From assembly GCA_003194525.1 (NCBI GenBank), contig NBIV01000040.1:186001-250000 (forward strand): DNA of 64,000 nt. Direction: 5' to 3'. Under the pieces are notes generated by a model, which worked only from the letters and a program-made list of their open reading frames with translations, was not told the DNA's origin and did no database searches. A program made the position numbers and the translations under genes. Shown in pieces: positions 8,060-18,679 of this stretch. The DNA is from Gracilariopsis chorda. Taxonomy: Eukaryota; Rhodophyta; Florideophyceae; Gracilariales; Gracilariaceae. Numbering within the stretch: position 1 is the first letter of the stretch; each line of letters begins with the position of its first letter.

Positions 8060-10432
8060 ATGCCTCCCTCGAATCATGACGCCCCCACCTCAACCTCCTC
8101 CACCAACAACTCCGTCACCACCCGTCACCTCTCCAAACCCGCCCTGCTATGCGAGGTGGAGCCCTTGCACCACAAGAGCGTTGCCGAGGAAATTCGCGGT
8201 CACAAGGATCTCGACCGCCTCTCCGAATCCGCTCCGGTTCTGCTACACGTCCGGGCAACCACTCCCGAGCGCGTCGTCGCAGCTCTGCTCGACGCCCTTA
8301 TAGAGCAGCAACAACTCCCTCCCGAGGCAACGCAACAGGCTAGTTCCGCCCTCTTTGGCACAGAACCAATCGTCAGCACCCGTCGTTCCGCAGACAATCG
8401 TGAGGATTTGTACGACGGCCACATTTCCACTTCAACTCTCCCCGTCGCCGCCGACCAATCCCTGGATGAATCGCCCCGCTCTACCGCCCACTGGCACAAG
8501 AACATCCTTGGTTCGGGCTACATTATCCCGTTTGCCAGGATTCCAGCCCTGGATTCGACAGAAAAATGCATTGTGGCCATCGCCCGTCTTGCTGGGGACT
8601 CCAACCTCGGCGTCGTGAACAACTCCCTCATTCGCTTCGTCATCATCGTTCTCGGCCCCGTGCGCGAGGTCAAAGAGACAAAGTCTCCATTCGAGCTCGC
8701 CCACACCTTGTCCTCTCTTTTTCAGGATGACCAATTCTTCTCAGAGGCAAAGTCTGTACATCAGTCCTCCCATGTCCGTCTCGCCATGCGCAAGTATCTC
8801 TCTCGCGTAACAGACCGCGCAGTGCAAGACCAGCAAGTGCTCACTCAGGCCGACAGGGTGTTCGCACGTACCGGCAAATTTGCTGGAGGTTTCATGGCTG
8901 ATATTAAGCGCAGATACAGACCCTCCGTATACAAATCAGATTGGCTTGATGGCGTTACCGACATTCGAAGCTGGCTCAAGTATCTCTCGACCACCGTTTG
9001 GCTGTTCTTCGCAATCATCATGCCCACAATCGCATTTGGAGCTCTAGACGATGACAATACCGACGGGCAATTAGGGGTCATAGAAACCATTGTATCCCAA
9101 GCTTTTGCAGGTCTTGTCTTTGCAATTCTTGCTGGACAACCTCTCACCATAGTCATGACCACCGCCCCACTCACTGTCTTTATCGATGTCTTGTTCAAAT
9201 GGTCTGAAGCGCTTGAGATCCCTTTCCTCCCCTTCTATGCGTGGACCGGTATCTGGACCGCCGTTATTCTGCTCATTCTTGTCGTTACCGACGCCTGCTA
9301 CATCATGAAGTTCTGCGGGCACTTCACCGAAGAGATTTTCGCCACACTCATCGCCGCTTTGTTCATTAGTGAATACGTCAAGCCGCTGATTAAGAGCGCT
9401 CAACACGACTCGACAGATGTGTTCCTCCTTACCTTTCTTCTTGCCACAGGAACCTTTCTCATTGCAATCGTCCTTCTCAACTTTCGCAGAAGCTTCCTTC
9501 TCAAGCCCATCATCCGACAACTTCTCAGTGACTTTGGTGTATCTATAGCCATCGTCACGATGACAGGGGTGCGACAAGCATTTGACGAGATAGATGTGCC
9601 TGCACTTAAAGTACCCGAGAGAATAGGCATTGTAACTACAAGCGGCAGGCCGTGGTTGGTGCCTCTCTTCGATATCGGCGTGGCGTACATCTTCTTGGCA
9701 CTTGTAAGCGGGGCATTGCTTGCCACTCTTTTCTTTCTTGATCAGAATATATCATCCATGCTTGTTAACAAGGTTGAAAACAAGCTTCGAAAAGGACCTG
9801 GCTACTACCTGGATCTTGTTATCGTCAGCGTCATCGTGATCATCCAGTCAATCCTGGGCATGCCATGGACCCATGCTGCTCTACCTCATTCTCCTTTGCA
9901 CGCTCGGCAGCTCGCAGACGTTGCTGAATACGAACAACACGGCAGACGATATGAGAGGGTCATCAAGGCACGAGAGACGCGCATAACAGGAGTTGTCACA
10001 CACATACTCATCGGCTTGAGCATTCTTGCCAAGGACGCACTAGGCGTCATCCCTCTTTCTGTGCTGTACGGTTTTTTCCTGTTTCTCGGTCTCGGTACTC
10101 TGGATGGGAACGCCCTGTGGGATCGGGTTCTGCTACTCTTCACACAACCGGAGAAATATCCCCCCAACCATTATGTGCGACGGGTCAAGATCAAGCGTAT
10201 TCACCTCTACACACTCATTCAGGTCACATTGCTCATCCTCTTATGGTTTGTCAAGTCCAACTTCTACATCAAAGATACGGTGTTCAACACCGGTCTTCTT
10301 TTCCCCTTTATTATTGCATTATTCATCCCAGTCCGTCTGTATATTCTCCCAAGGTTCTTTACCAAGGCCGAACTACATGCACTCAGTAAGGAGGAGGAAG
10401 AAAATGTCTCCGACACGGGCATAACAGTCTAG
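8060..10432 (+). CDS. SLC4-family anion (bicarbonate or borate) transporter
   Basis: A single-exon protein of 790 residues from the ATG at 8060. It has both SLC4 parts. A cytoplasmic N-domain (residues about 25-270) contains the PTS-IIA-like fold with segments such as PVLLHVRATTPERVVAALLD and NNSLIRFVIIVLGPVRE. The membrane domain (about 300-770) has many hydrophobic helices, including TIAFGALDDDNT, FAGLVFAILAGQPLTIV and SVLYGFFLFLGLGTLDGN, all characteristic of band-3/BOR transporters. Algal members move bicarbonate or borate. Substrate cannot be read from sequence; inorganic carbon uptake is a reasonable inference. An in-frame ATG at 7901 would add 53 residues rich in Arg, Ser, Ala and Pro. 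The stop is 9 nt from that of the SOUL gene on the other strand. Confidence 0.88.
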   Translation: MPPSNHDAPTSTSSTNNSVTTRHLSKPALLCEVEPLHHKSVAEEIRGHKDLDRLSESAPVLLHVRATTPERVVAALLDALIEQQQLPPEATQQASSALFGTEPIVSTRRSADNREDLYDGHISTSTLPVAADQSLDESPRSTAHWHKNILGSGYIIPFARIPALDSTEKCIVAIARLAGDSNLGVVNNSLIRFVIIVLGPVREVKETKSPFELAHTLSSLFQDDQFFSEAKSVHQSSHVRLAMRKYLSRVTDRAVQDQQVLTQADRVFARTGKFAGGFMADIKRRYRPSVYKSDWLDGVTDIRSWLKYLSTTVWLFFAIIMPTIAFGALDDDNTDGQLGVIETIVSQAFAGLVFAILAGQPLTIVMTTAPLTVFIDVLFKWSEALEIPFLPFYAWTGIWTAVILLILVVTDACYIMKFCGHFTEEIFATLIAALFISEYVKPLIKSAQHDSTDVFLLTFLLATGTFLIAIVLLNFRRSFLLKPIIRQLLSDFGVSIAIVTMTGVRQAFDEIDVPALKVPERIGIVTTSGRPWLVPLFDIGVAYIFLALVSGALLATLFFLDQNISSMLVNKVENKLRKGPGYYLDLVIVSVIVIIQSILGMPWTHAALPHSPLHARQLADVAEYEQHGRRYERVIKARETRITGVVTHILIGLSILAKDALGVIPLSVLYGFFLFLGLGTLDGNALWDRVLLLFTQPEKYPPNHYVRRVKIKRIHLYTLIQVTLLILLWFVKSNFYIKDTVFNTGLLFPFIIALFIPVRLYILPRFFTKAELHALSKEEEENVSDTGITV

Positions 10433-10441
10433 AATTACGAT

Positions 10442-11713
10442 TTACTGGGCTTCGTCTTCCGGACAAACGACCTCAATCATCATCTCATTTCGCCGGAGGT
10501 TAGGCAAGGTTGAAGGCCCGTTGTATATCATACATTTGTAAGTATCCCTCCCGTCGTCAGTCGTCTGGACCCCGTTTCTGGCTAGAAGCGATAGCAATTT
10601 TTCGCGTTGGCGTTTTGCTTCACCCTGGGTCACATATCCGGAGAACTCGAGGACGGCATATATCTTCCCTTCTTCTTCTCGTAATACGACGCTGTCATCC
10701 AACGTGTTTGGAACGTCCCCAACAGAATTGTATTCGCCAATGATAAAACTCATCTTCTCATTAGGGGCCCCTTTGTCCAGTACAACTGGAGTTGTCATTT
10801 TCATGGCTGTTTTGGACTCGTTTTTGCCAAACAGGTATCCTGCAAGAGTATTAAATGCTTGTCCCATGGCCGCTGCGGATTCGACCTCCGTAATATCGGC
10901 TCCTATTTTGTTTGGACTCATGGCAGATGTAGCAACGATTAGAGTGGGGTACTTCCTAATCTCGAAGCCATCATAAGAGCACAAAGTCTCGTACTGTGGT
11001 GTAAATAGACCTTCTGGCGTTCTGTTGAACACATTTCGAAACTCTTGTTGCAGCTCTTCTGCGGTCGGTCTCGGCATCGAGTTGCGCAGTGAGTTAGAAT
11101 CCTTTGCTTGTCTCGTCACTCCATCTGGAAACTCTTGAACAGCCCTTGCGAAGTACCTGGGACCGTTCAAGACCAGGTCCGGAACTATGTCCTCCGTCAC
11201 CTGTCTCAGCACATCTAAGATTCCCCTCATATTTGGGTTGCTGCGCGCCATTGAACATGAATCTTCAATAATCTCGGGAGTTCGCTTGGCAAGATCCTGA
11301 AGCAGCACTTGCTTGGCACCCGTAGTGATGTTGGGATTAAGGAGCAGCCTGATTTCTTGTTGCCATGATGCAGTCTCTTCTGAATTTCCATCCTTCGACG
11401 AAGACGCGACAGGAGCACATCGCACTCTCTTCGTGTACTTGCACACCTTCGTTGAGACCGCACTTGCTCGAAGAGCACTCAATTGGTTCAGGTGAGGGTT
11501 GACTGGAATCCAAGAACAGAATGCTTCCATCAAGCCTTCAAGAATAGCTAGGAATCCGAAATTAGTGGTAGAAACAGCTGGACCTTCCGCGCGATGGAGT
11601 TGGACGGATGTCTTCAGAAAACCTGACGCAGAAACGTGAGACACAAAATCTGTGTAGATGCAGGGTGTAATATGGATGACGACGGAGGTTGAGGTTGCAA
11701 GAGTGGCCTTCAT
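10442..11713 (-). CDS. SOUL haem-binding family protein, probably organellar
   Basis: A single-exon protein of 423 residues starting at ATG 11713. The C-terminal half (about 225-420) is a SOUL domain: GLFTPQYETLCSYDGFEIRKYP near its start, then KTAMKMTTPVVLDKG, MSFIIGEY and the C-terminal strand NEMMIEVVCPE. SOUL proteins bind haem or tetrapyrroles; in plants several are plastid or plastoglobule proteins. Residues about 110-205 are a helical region of unknown function (WQQEIRLLLNPNI, GILDVLRQVTEDIVPDLVL). The first 110 residues are poor in acidic residues and rich in Ser/Thr/Ala, like a targeting peptide. The internal Met in LEGLMEAFCSWIP is a second plausible start. Confidence 0.8.
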   Translation of the reverse strand: MKATLATSTSVVIHITPCIYTDFVSHVSASGFLKTSVQLHRAEGPAVSTTNFGFLAILEGLMEAFCSWIPVNPHLNQLSALRASAVSTKVCKYTKRVRCAPVASSSKDGNSEETASWQQEIRLLLNPNITTGAKQVLLQDLAKRTPEIIEDSCSMARSNPNMRGILDVLRQVTEDIVPDLVLNGPRYFARAVQEFPDGVTRQAKDSNSLRNSMPRPTAEELQQEFRNVFNRTPEGLFTPQYETLCSYDGFEIRKYPTLIVATSAMSPNKIGADITEVESAAAMGQAFNTLAGYLFGKNESKTAMKMTTPVVLDKGAPNEKMSFIIGEYNSVGDVPNTLDDSVVLREEEGKIYAVLEFSGYVTQGEAKRQREKLLSLLARNGVQTTDDGRDTYKCMIYNGPSTLPNLRRNEMMIEVVCPEDEAQ

Positions 11714-12127
11714 TCACAGCGGAGAGGAGATTCCTACGTAATGTATCTACGCTGTGGTGAAGTGGCGAGAACTCCATCAGCCCCTCACTTTTTTCGCGAA
11801 TATCCGATTTTAGAACTCGTTCCACCCACCCAGTCGTCCCCTGCCGTATCATATCTCAGCGCAGCTCAAACAGCGTAGCCTTGCGTAGCCCCAGTAATTG
11901 TGACCGTACATAGCCGAGGAGAAGGCCAACAGATTATGGCTCAACTAGGATACAAAGGGACACAATCTGTAACGCCGAAGTTGTAGAAACGGCCTAACCA
12001 CGAGTTTAATACAGTTCTCTCCTTCTGTCTCTGATGGCATCGGCCTTGGGAAGAATCGCACGCCCAGCACCCGTAAATTCTGAGCTCTTTGAAAGGTTCT
12101 AGACTTACAGTTTGTAGGCTATAAGCG
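11714..12127. other. Intergenic stretch upstream of the SOUL gene
   Basis: It separates the SOUL gene start from the doubtful gene at 12128-12844. A CTAAC box followed by TTTAATACAG (about 11994-12020) resembles a splice acceptor, but I could not connect it to exons. Confidence 0.3.
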
Positions 12128-12844
12128 ATGGGTTTCTTGAAGATTAATGCTGAAAAGGAGAACGAGAATGATGGTAATGTACTCCCAAGTTCAAGTCTAT
12201 CTGCAAGAGCACCGTCTCAGCTTGAGCTCTTAAAGCAATACATATGTCAGTACGCTGGTACGCCCCAGAACACCTGTTTAGAACGGCCCTGATAGGTCGA
12301 TTTGACAATTCCGACCAAACTGAAGCAGAGAAGCGCTCCGGAGCGCAGGTCTTGCCATTTGCGTTGCACGTGAACACGCCTTTGGAACCCCTCATTGATA
12401 ACCTTCCTGACGATTTCAATACGAACACATCATTTCACGTACTAGAAGAGACTTATCATTGGCAACCAGGTAGCAGAAACCCCACACTCATCCCCGTACT
12501 TATCCGGTTCGATACTGTTGGTGGCAGGGCCATTGCTTGGAACTCTCTTCAGATTCCCCCTGACTTGGAACTTGCATCTGTGAGACGCGACAACCCAATG
12601 CTTCGCTTTAACTATGCTGAATTAGCTCAGTCAAAAGCCTTTCCTATCAGCCCCGTGTGTGATTTTGATGAGGTTTACGCAGGAATTCATGCTTGACGTC
12701 GCTGTCGATCTACCGGGGGGTAGGAAATTTCAACTTACTGAGACCCTGTCACCAAACAGGTTGATTGTTCATCTACGCCTTTGGAAACATGGAAATCTTG
12801 TGTTAGGATCTAAAGACACTCCCATCTACTATGATCGCAAGTAA
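12128..12844 (+). pseudogene. Unrecognised, possibly frameshifted protein-coding locus
   Basis: Three overlapping open frames follow one another. A 54-codon frame starts at ATG 12128, a 150-codon frame at ATG 12244-12696, and a 61-codon frame runs to 12844. The middle frame has a normal amino-acid mix (for example LIDNLPDDFNTNTSFHVLEE and LIPVLIRFDTVGGRAI) and looks like real protein. The third continues with plausible sequence (LDVAVDLPGGRKFQL). No GT-AG pair of usual intron size joins the second and third frames; a one-base insertion or a 10-nt deletion near 12678-12690 would. I do not recognise the family. It is either a decaying gene, a sequence error, or two short genes. Confidence 0.35.
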
Positions 12845-13595
12845 GCAGAGAGCAAGTAATACAAGTACGACTTTTTGACGAGGCCAAACGTCATGGCCAC
12901 GGGTATAGTGACGCTTATATTTGAAAGAGGGAGCGAGTAGTCAATGTGAGCCGAAGACCGTTGCACACGTTGTGTTTGACCGACACCTTTTTTCCTCGTC
13001 GAAGAACGTATCCATTTCCATATAACGCGCTTCTCGCTACTGGCATCCATCGCCTCCCAACCTCTGCCATTCTCTTACTGCTGCATTTCCAAAACAGTTC
13101 TTCGTCGCACCTGAGTTTCATCCGCCACATGGTGTGTTACGACTCTTAGATCATCTAAGTATGTCCCGCGCTTTCAAAGCCAGATGTGTACTACATGCCT
13201 TTTCACTCTAAATTAGAACAACAGCTTCTTTTCCGTGAACGATATTGCACATTAAGTCAGATAAACATGGCGACAAAAACACAGTTCTTCGGATGCAAAG
13301 AAGATATATGGTCAAAGCCCCATGAAAAGGAAGCCATTCGCAAGCCGACGCTGGTAGGTGGTAATGCAGGGTAGGCGCTGAGAGTGGGCAAAGGGGTAGA
13401 AGTCTAGCCCTTAAATACAACTTGCGGTTAGCATCGAACTATCGAATGGCACTTTCGTACTCCAACATATCCATGTTGGATGTGTTGATTTTGCTCTTCG
13501 GGCATGAACCTGTCTAAGAGCTACGGAACTCGTACACGCTTCCGCATCAAAGATCGCCCCAGAAAAGCAATCGCGATGGTACTGCGTTTCGAACA
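12845..13595. other. Gene-free stretch downstream of TCF25-like gene
   Basis: No gene is visible. Short open frames at 12946-13149 and 13186-13374 show no family feature. Confidence 0.35.
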
Positions 13596-15719
13596 TCATG
13601 TCCCGCCTTGTTGCGCGTCGCCAGCTTCCCTCCAAGGGAGCAAGCTCTGAAGGAATTCCATAGCTCCATGCGTCATAGTTATCTCTCTCTGCGGTTGCGC
13701 ACCGATTACCTGTGCTTCTACATTATTTCCAAGCAGCTCACCAGGCAAATTACTCCTGTCCATGAAATCCCCAATCTGCAATGTGCGGTACAAGCCACTC
13801 CTCTCTAGCCATTCCGCTGCGTCTTTGCGAAGAGCTCTGCACTTGGCTACCCTTGCATGCTTTGATGAGTCCTTCACAAACGCAGACGTCTTGCGACCTG
13901 TGTCAGGATCAGTTCCTATGCCAGCCTCTCTGTCTAATTCTCCAGCTTTTCGAGCACATCTGGCTAGCAGTGCCTTGTGTGATTCCGAGTTCCAAAGCAG
14001 TTTACTCCTCTCGGCGTAAATTCGACATATCCGAAGAAGCACGTCACAATTCCTAATTCCTGCACTGTAACAGTTCTCCTCATACAACGCGAACTCCGCC
14101 CACACTCCTGGGTCATCGCGGATTGCGAGAACAATAGGCTTCAACAACATAGGATAAGCAAGAAGTGCATCAATCAGTATATTCTCCGCCTCTACCTGAG
14201 CCTTCAAATTGTCCTCCTCGGATATTTTGCGCTTTGCAGCAGACTTCCCCTTCCTTGACATTGGACGAGAAGCGATATCCCCCAAACCTAATCTCTGTCC
14301 TTCAATAGCAATCGCAATGCTGGCTGCAAAGTTCGGGAAATACTTGAGGGGAACATACTCGTAATTCTTAACCATGGACTTCACCCATCCATACTCCCCG
14401 GAAAGTAGTGCATAGGAGTCTGAGAGTAAGAGAATTCCCATAGGATCACCCGTAGGATCCAAGTTGAGTATCAGCTTGCTTATCTCCAGTGCTGTACGAT
14501 GCAGTCCCCTTCTTGTCAGAAGCTGAGAGTATCGAAATAACGCTACGTACAAAGAACGATTTTCCACGACATCAAATCTGAGACGACATTTGCCATCGTA
14601 AGGCTTAAATGTCACGTCCCATGATGTCTGGAGCACGTAAATACATCTTTCAATTTGTTCGGCTGCTTGTTCCATCTCCCCCATTTGTCTATGAATCTCA
14701 GCGAGTTGCAACAGCCCATCGACATGAAACGGATGCATGCTAACGAAGTTTGCGAGAGGATTCGGTTCAAAATTTTCCACAGCAACTCGGTATTCGTCCT
14801 GCAAGCTCTTGTAAGATGGTTCATATCTGTATCGATAGTATCGCAATCCAGAGGTATCTTTTTCCATCGCTTCTGAATCCATGACCATGGTTAACCCGGG
14901 AACATACCCAACCCACGAATCTCGGGGTTTTACGAGCGTTAGTTGCCGTCGCAAGTGAGCCCTGGGTGGAGGGGGTTTCCTGTGGCGATTACTTTGCCCG
15001 TCAGAACCTCTTTCGTTTCGTTGTTCGGCTTCTACGGCCCTGGATCCAAACAACTTCTTCAACTCTGCTGCCGTGTTTAGAAACTTTGTTTCTACACGCA
15101 ATGGACGCGCATTTTGTTCGCCCTCGCAACCCTGCTTCAGGGTCCCACCTCGGTCGGATACTGCCATTCTTTCGACTGCAGTCATAATATCTCTCGCCTC
15201 CCTTCGAACCATTTCGTCATCTTCATCACTGAAGAAAGACTCCGGAATGTAGCCAGAGGTTCTCTGTGATGATGAGGATATCTCATCTACTTCCCGATTT
15301 AATGCAGCCCAGTCGAGATCCCCGTGGACTGCCGCGCCTTCGTCTTTCCTCTTTTGCTTTGATCTTTTCTTCCGCTTCTTCTTTGACTTTTTTGGGGTTT
15401 CGGTAGGTTCCTGTTCATACGTTTGGCTGCGCTCTTGTGACACATGTTTTGACTCTACCTCACCGTTTTTTAACTCAGGCGGACCAGCACTTGCTAATTC
15501 TCCTTCTTTCTCAGGCAGTTTTTCCCCTTTGGAGCTATCCTCTTCCTCATCTGTGTCATTATCTGAATTCCCCAGCAACGAGAACAGACTGGGACCCGTC
15601 TTCGCGGATATTGGCGATGGTTCAAGCGAATCCGTATCCGAGTCCTCTTTTTCGTTTTCTTTTAAGTTCTTTTGAGCTCGAAGAGCTTCATCGTACCTCC
15701 TTATAGCCCTTTTACTCAT
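13596..15719 (-). CDS. TCF25: TCF25/Rqc1 (NULP1) homologue, ribosome quality control
   Basis: A single-exon protein of 707 residues; the start chosen is ATG 15719 (MSKRAIRRYDEAL), which resembles the MSxRAxRR start of the family. The longer frame upstream begins only at TTG. Residues 30-150 are acidic and then strongly basic (KKSKKKRKKRSKQKRK). The core has the TCF25 signature: FVSMHPFHVDGLLQLAEIH, then IERCIYVLQTSWDVTFKPYD, SLYVALFRYSQLLTRRGLHR, ILNLDPTGDPMGILLLSDSY, and WVKSMVKNYEYVPLKYFPNF. In yeast Rqc1, with Ltn1 and Rqc2, acts on stalled 60S subunits to mark nascent chains for Cdc48 extraction; the TPR-like helices bind partners. The assignment is firm; the animal transcription-factor role is not implied. 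Confidence 0.9.
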   Translation of the reverse strand: MSKRAIRRYDEALRAQKNLKENEKEDSDTDSLEPSPISAKTGPSLFSLLGNSDNDTDEEEDSSKGEKLPEKEGELASAGPPELKNGEVESKHVSQERSQTYEQEPTETPKKSKKKRKKRSKQKRKDEGAAVHGDLDWAALNREVDEISSSSQRTSGYIPESFFSDEDDEMVRREARDIMTAVERMAVSDRGGTLKQGCEGEQNARPLRVETKFLNTAAELKKLFGSRAVEAEQRNERGSDGQSNRHRKPPPPRAHLRRQLTLVKPRDSWVGYVPGLTMVMDSEAMEKDTSGLRYYRYRYEPSYKSLQDEYRVAVENFEPNPLANFVSMHPFHVDGLLQLAEIHRQMGEMEQAAEQIERCIYVLQTSWDVTFKPYDGKCRLRFDVVENRSLYVALFRYSQLLTRRGLHRTALEISKLILNLDPTGDPMGILLLSDSYALLSGEYGWVKSMVKNYEYVPLKYFPNFAASIAIAIEGQRLGLGDIASRPMSRKGKSAAKRKISEEDNLKAQVEAENILIDALLAYPMLLKPIVLAIRDDPGVWAEFALYEENCYSAGIRNCDVLLRICRIYAERSKLLWNSESHKALLARCARKAGELDREAGIGTDPDTGRKTSAFVKDSSKHARVAKCRALRKDAAEWLERSGLYRTLQIGDFMDRSNLPGELLGNNVEAQVIGAQPQREITMTHGAMEFLQSLLPWREAGDAQQGGT

Positions 15720-16471
15720 TTCGGGAACCCGCTCAAGCCTCTCAGGTGTATACAAACTTGGATACGTGCAAACGTACTTGTTCCGATGCCGCCCCCCGAA
15801 CAAATACCGAGTTTATGAACTGCTTACGAAAGGTGGAAATGTTCTATCGTCGATCTAGGAAGATGAAGCTCGATGGACTGCCGTTGATCGTTTTATAGTT
15901 CGGAGTTTGGACTCCAAACGTGCAAGGACATGGTGTGGGTGGAATCCCTCTCCACTGGAGAGGCGGACGTTTGCCTTCGTAGAGCAACATGGACTCACGG
16001 GCCTGCGTCGCAGACCAGGCTATATTTTTGCGGTGCTTGTTCTAATCAATTTGCCTAATTTATTTCGAAATTCTGGAAAGATCTTTTGCAAGGATATGGC
16101 GTTGAAACGTATTTCGATAACATGATAAGGTTCGCGTTCGCGTAAGTTGCTCGCTAGCAGACCGGTAGCAATCCTAACCCTTTGTTTCTGGGCATACCCG
16201 AAGGAGTAATAGTTCATGAGACCTTCAAGCCAAGTTCAAGGGGTTTTCTCCTCGTTGGTTGGTCTCGGTGAGTGACCCAAACGGCGCTCCATTTCATGAG
16301 GAACAGACAGGTAAGCCTCGAGAAGATGAATTGGGTTGTGATCTCATATCTCTTATCGATGTCTCACACTTTCTCAGGCCTGACGCGGTGCGCCACAATA
16401 GACAGAGAAGACTGTAGAAAGAGCAATTATTTGCAAGAACACGTAGTGCGACCTACCGTACCGAGGTGAAC

Positions 16472-16522
16472 GGTATAACGAACGAACGAACGAGACCTTC
16501 ATTTAGGATTTTAGGTTGGCCC
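16472..16522. repeat. Dispersed repeat, copy 1, with (CGAA)n tract
   Basis: AACGAACGAACGAACGAG is followed by CATTTAGGATTTTAGGTTGG. The same order and near-identical bases recur at 52809-52860. Read on the minus strand, the element ends with a (TTCG)n tail, as non-LTR retroelements often do. The family is not identified. Confidence 0.55.
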
Positions 16523-17485
16523 TATAGTAGCCACCTAGCCGTGGTGGATACGTGCTTAAGGCTTAACGCTGTGCCTTTAAGAATTGTCAGAATTTCTCTA
16601 ATGTTCCGCTTCATAATATGAAGCTCATATCCGACGGAGGACAGATGTGTTCCGTGTCACTGGAATTTCCATGGAAGATTTATCGAAGCAGAGCGGTCGA
16701 AATGGACCTGAAAAACAGTTTGGAGCCAGTGTGAGCACGGAGTAAACAGTATAGCCCGCCGGCGTCTTCTCCGTACCCGCCAGCTCCGACAAGATTCGAC
16801 CCGCTCCGCTCCTCGGGAACTCTGTGCGAGTGCTTTATTCCCACTCCGCCCACCCTTAGGCGACAGCTACGCCTTGGTAAAGCGCGCTGACTACAGACTG
16901 CAGGTGCAATTTGCGGAGGACGTAGTGGTATTAGGGTTCATAGCCGTTATCCCGAAATAAAGGATCTGCATTTGCTCGTTACGCGTCACCGATAAATATC
17001 ATTCAAAGATAGGATTAGCTAGTCGCTGGGACGTGTGCTCACACTGTGCTGTAGCACACTCAACCGAGTTCGCATGGTCCCAGCAAAGTATGGAGTTACA
17101 CTACTCTACCAGAATTTCTCATTACCATCAAAAGGCTCTTCCGAGGGATTTAGAGAGAGCATATGGCTCGCAGCCGACCAGGCCTGGTCAGTTCTCGGAC
17201 TTTCATAGGGCTGTAACCATAGTTCCCACATGCCACCACCTGTTATAGTTATCAAAGAAATCGGAAACTGGAGACAGGATTTGATCCACACGGGCAGTTT
17301 TCCAGGAGTTCGTACATCCGCACGCCAATATAGCCCTGATTCGCGAGACACCGGCCGCGCTTGCCGGTAGTGCAGTAGTCCCTCTTTAACAAAACAAGAC
17401 GGCGTTTCGGCGGGATGGGAAACAGCTGCGAAGTGTCAGCGTCCCGTTTGTCACAACTTGCCGCGCGGTATTGGTCAGAAGTTCT

Positions 17486-17552
17486 GAATGCAGTATCTAC
17501 TCACTCTACAAGTTCTGAGTCAGAACTTGTAGAGTGAGTAGATACTGCATTC
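17486..17552. repeat. Perfect 67-nt palindrome (33-nt arms, 1-nt centre)
   Basis: The arm from 17486 to 17518 (starting GAATGCAGTATCTACTCACT) is exactly reverse-complementary to 17520-17552, with G at 17519 as the centre. The match stops at the next base pair on each side. Such a structure may be a hairpin-type miniature element, a fold-back replication product or a hairpin RNA gene. Confidence 0.9.
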
Positions 17553-17774
17553 GCAGTCATTAATCCAAGTACGAATGTACAATATGTTTTTCGTCTCCCA
17601 GATTTTCTGTTTTCTGTTCTAATTTCATGGACAAAGTGCAGTGGAAACCTGTGATTTCATTAATGTCTGGTTTTTCATGCATTTTCTCCAAAAATGACGG
17701 CAATAATGATGATTCATGAAGAAATCGGCGATTTGCTTCGATATTTACATCATGAAAAAACATGAGTTTTCACA

Positions 17775-17817
17775 GTTTATGCATGAATAATCATGCAAAA
17801 AGAAGAAATGCATAAAC
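17775..17817. repeat. Nested inverted repeats
   Basis: GTTTATGCAT at 17775-17784 pairs with ATGCATAAAC at 17808-17817, and a smaller GCATGA/TCATGC pair lies inside (17781-17796). The flanks 17640-17830 are rich in CATGA words. Confidence 0.6.
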
Positions 17818-18679
17818 TTCATGAAATCGTGGGTGGAAACCCCTTCTTCTAGTACACGTAGTGGTTTACGGTAGAATTCTAACTTTTGCGTCATCTACCA
17901 CTATCTCTACTTCTGGCCTGAATACGGCGGCGTAAGAGTCCTATGGCTACGGTCTCTATGAGAAACCTCTTGATTAAGAAAAAGGAGAGTGCTAACCTTT
18001 TAAGAGAGTTCTGGGACGCAAAATCACGTTGGTCCAAGAAGCCTTTGCCTTTGGGCTTCAGCCCCCTCGGAAGGATTGACTCAAGCGAGTTCTTTTGAAA
18101 ATGAAGGAGCGAAGGCGGATTTTTGTACAATTCTTGACCGGACGCTTGTCTAAGCTTCATCTAGCTACTAGTAGCAGTGAAACCCTTTGCGTGGGGAAGA
18201 TAAGATAGACCACTATCATAGGCTATGTGCTGCAATGCCAATTGACAGCCAATTCAAGGACACGGATGCATCGTTTGTGAGAGAGAAGGGCAAAATCCGT
18301 CAAATACAGAGGTATGTCTAGACTGACAACAAAAGTTTCTTAGTTTCCGGCAAAGAGAGCAGCTGGTGCTTCTACCCTAATGTCGCTCTTAGGCGATAAG
18401 GGCCGCAATAAACAAGCAAGAAAAGCAAAGAAAGCCTTCATATCCCTGACAACTCCACCTTAGCTCGATCTTTTAGGTGAAGCCAATGCTGTTATCGCTG
18501 TTTACGGGCTCGGGCTACTAGTTCCGAACGCATGGTAGAAGCACTTACCAAAGACTTTACCTTTTTTGAGTATTCGCACAAACTAGCCTGCCGTTTCTCA
18601 ACTATCGCTTTGTGAAACAACCGAACGCTGCAATCCCAGCAGCTGTATTACGCTTACAACCACATCACCAGGATATTGC

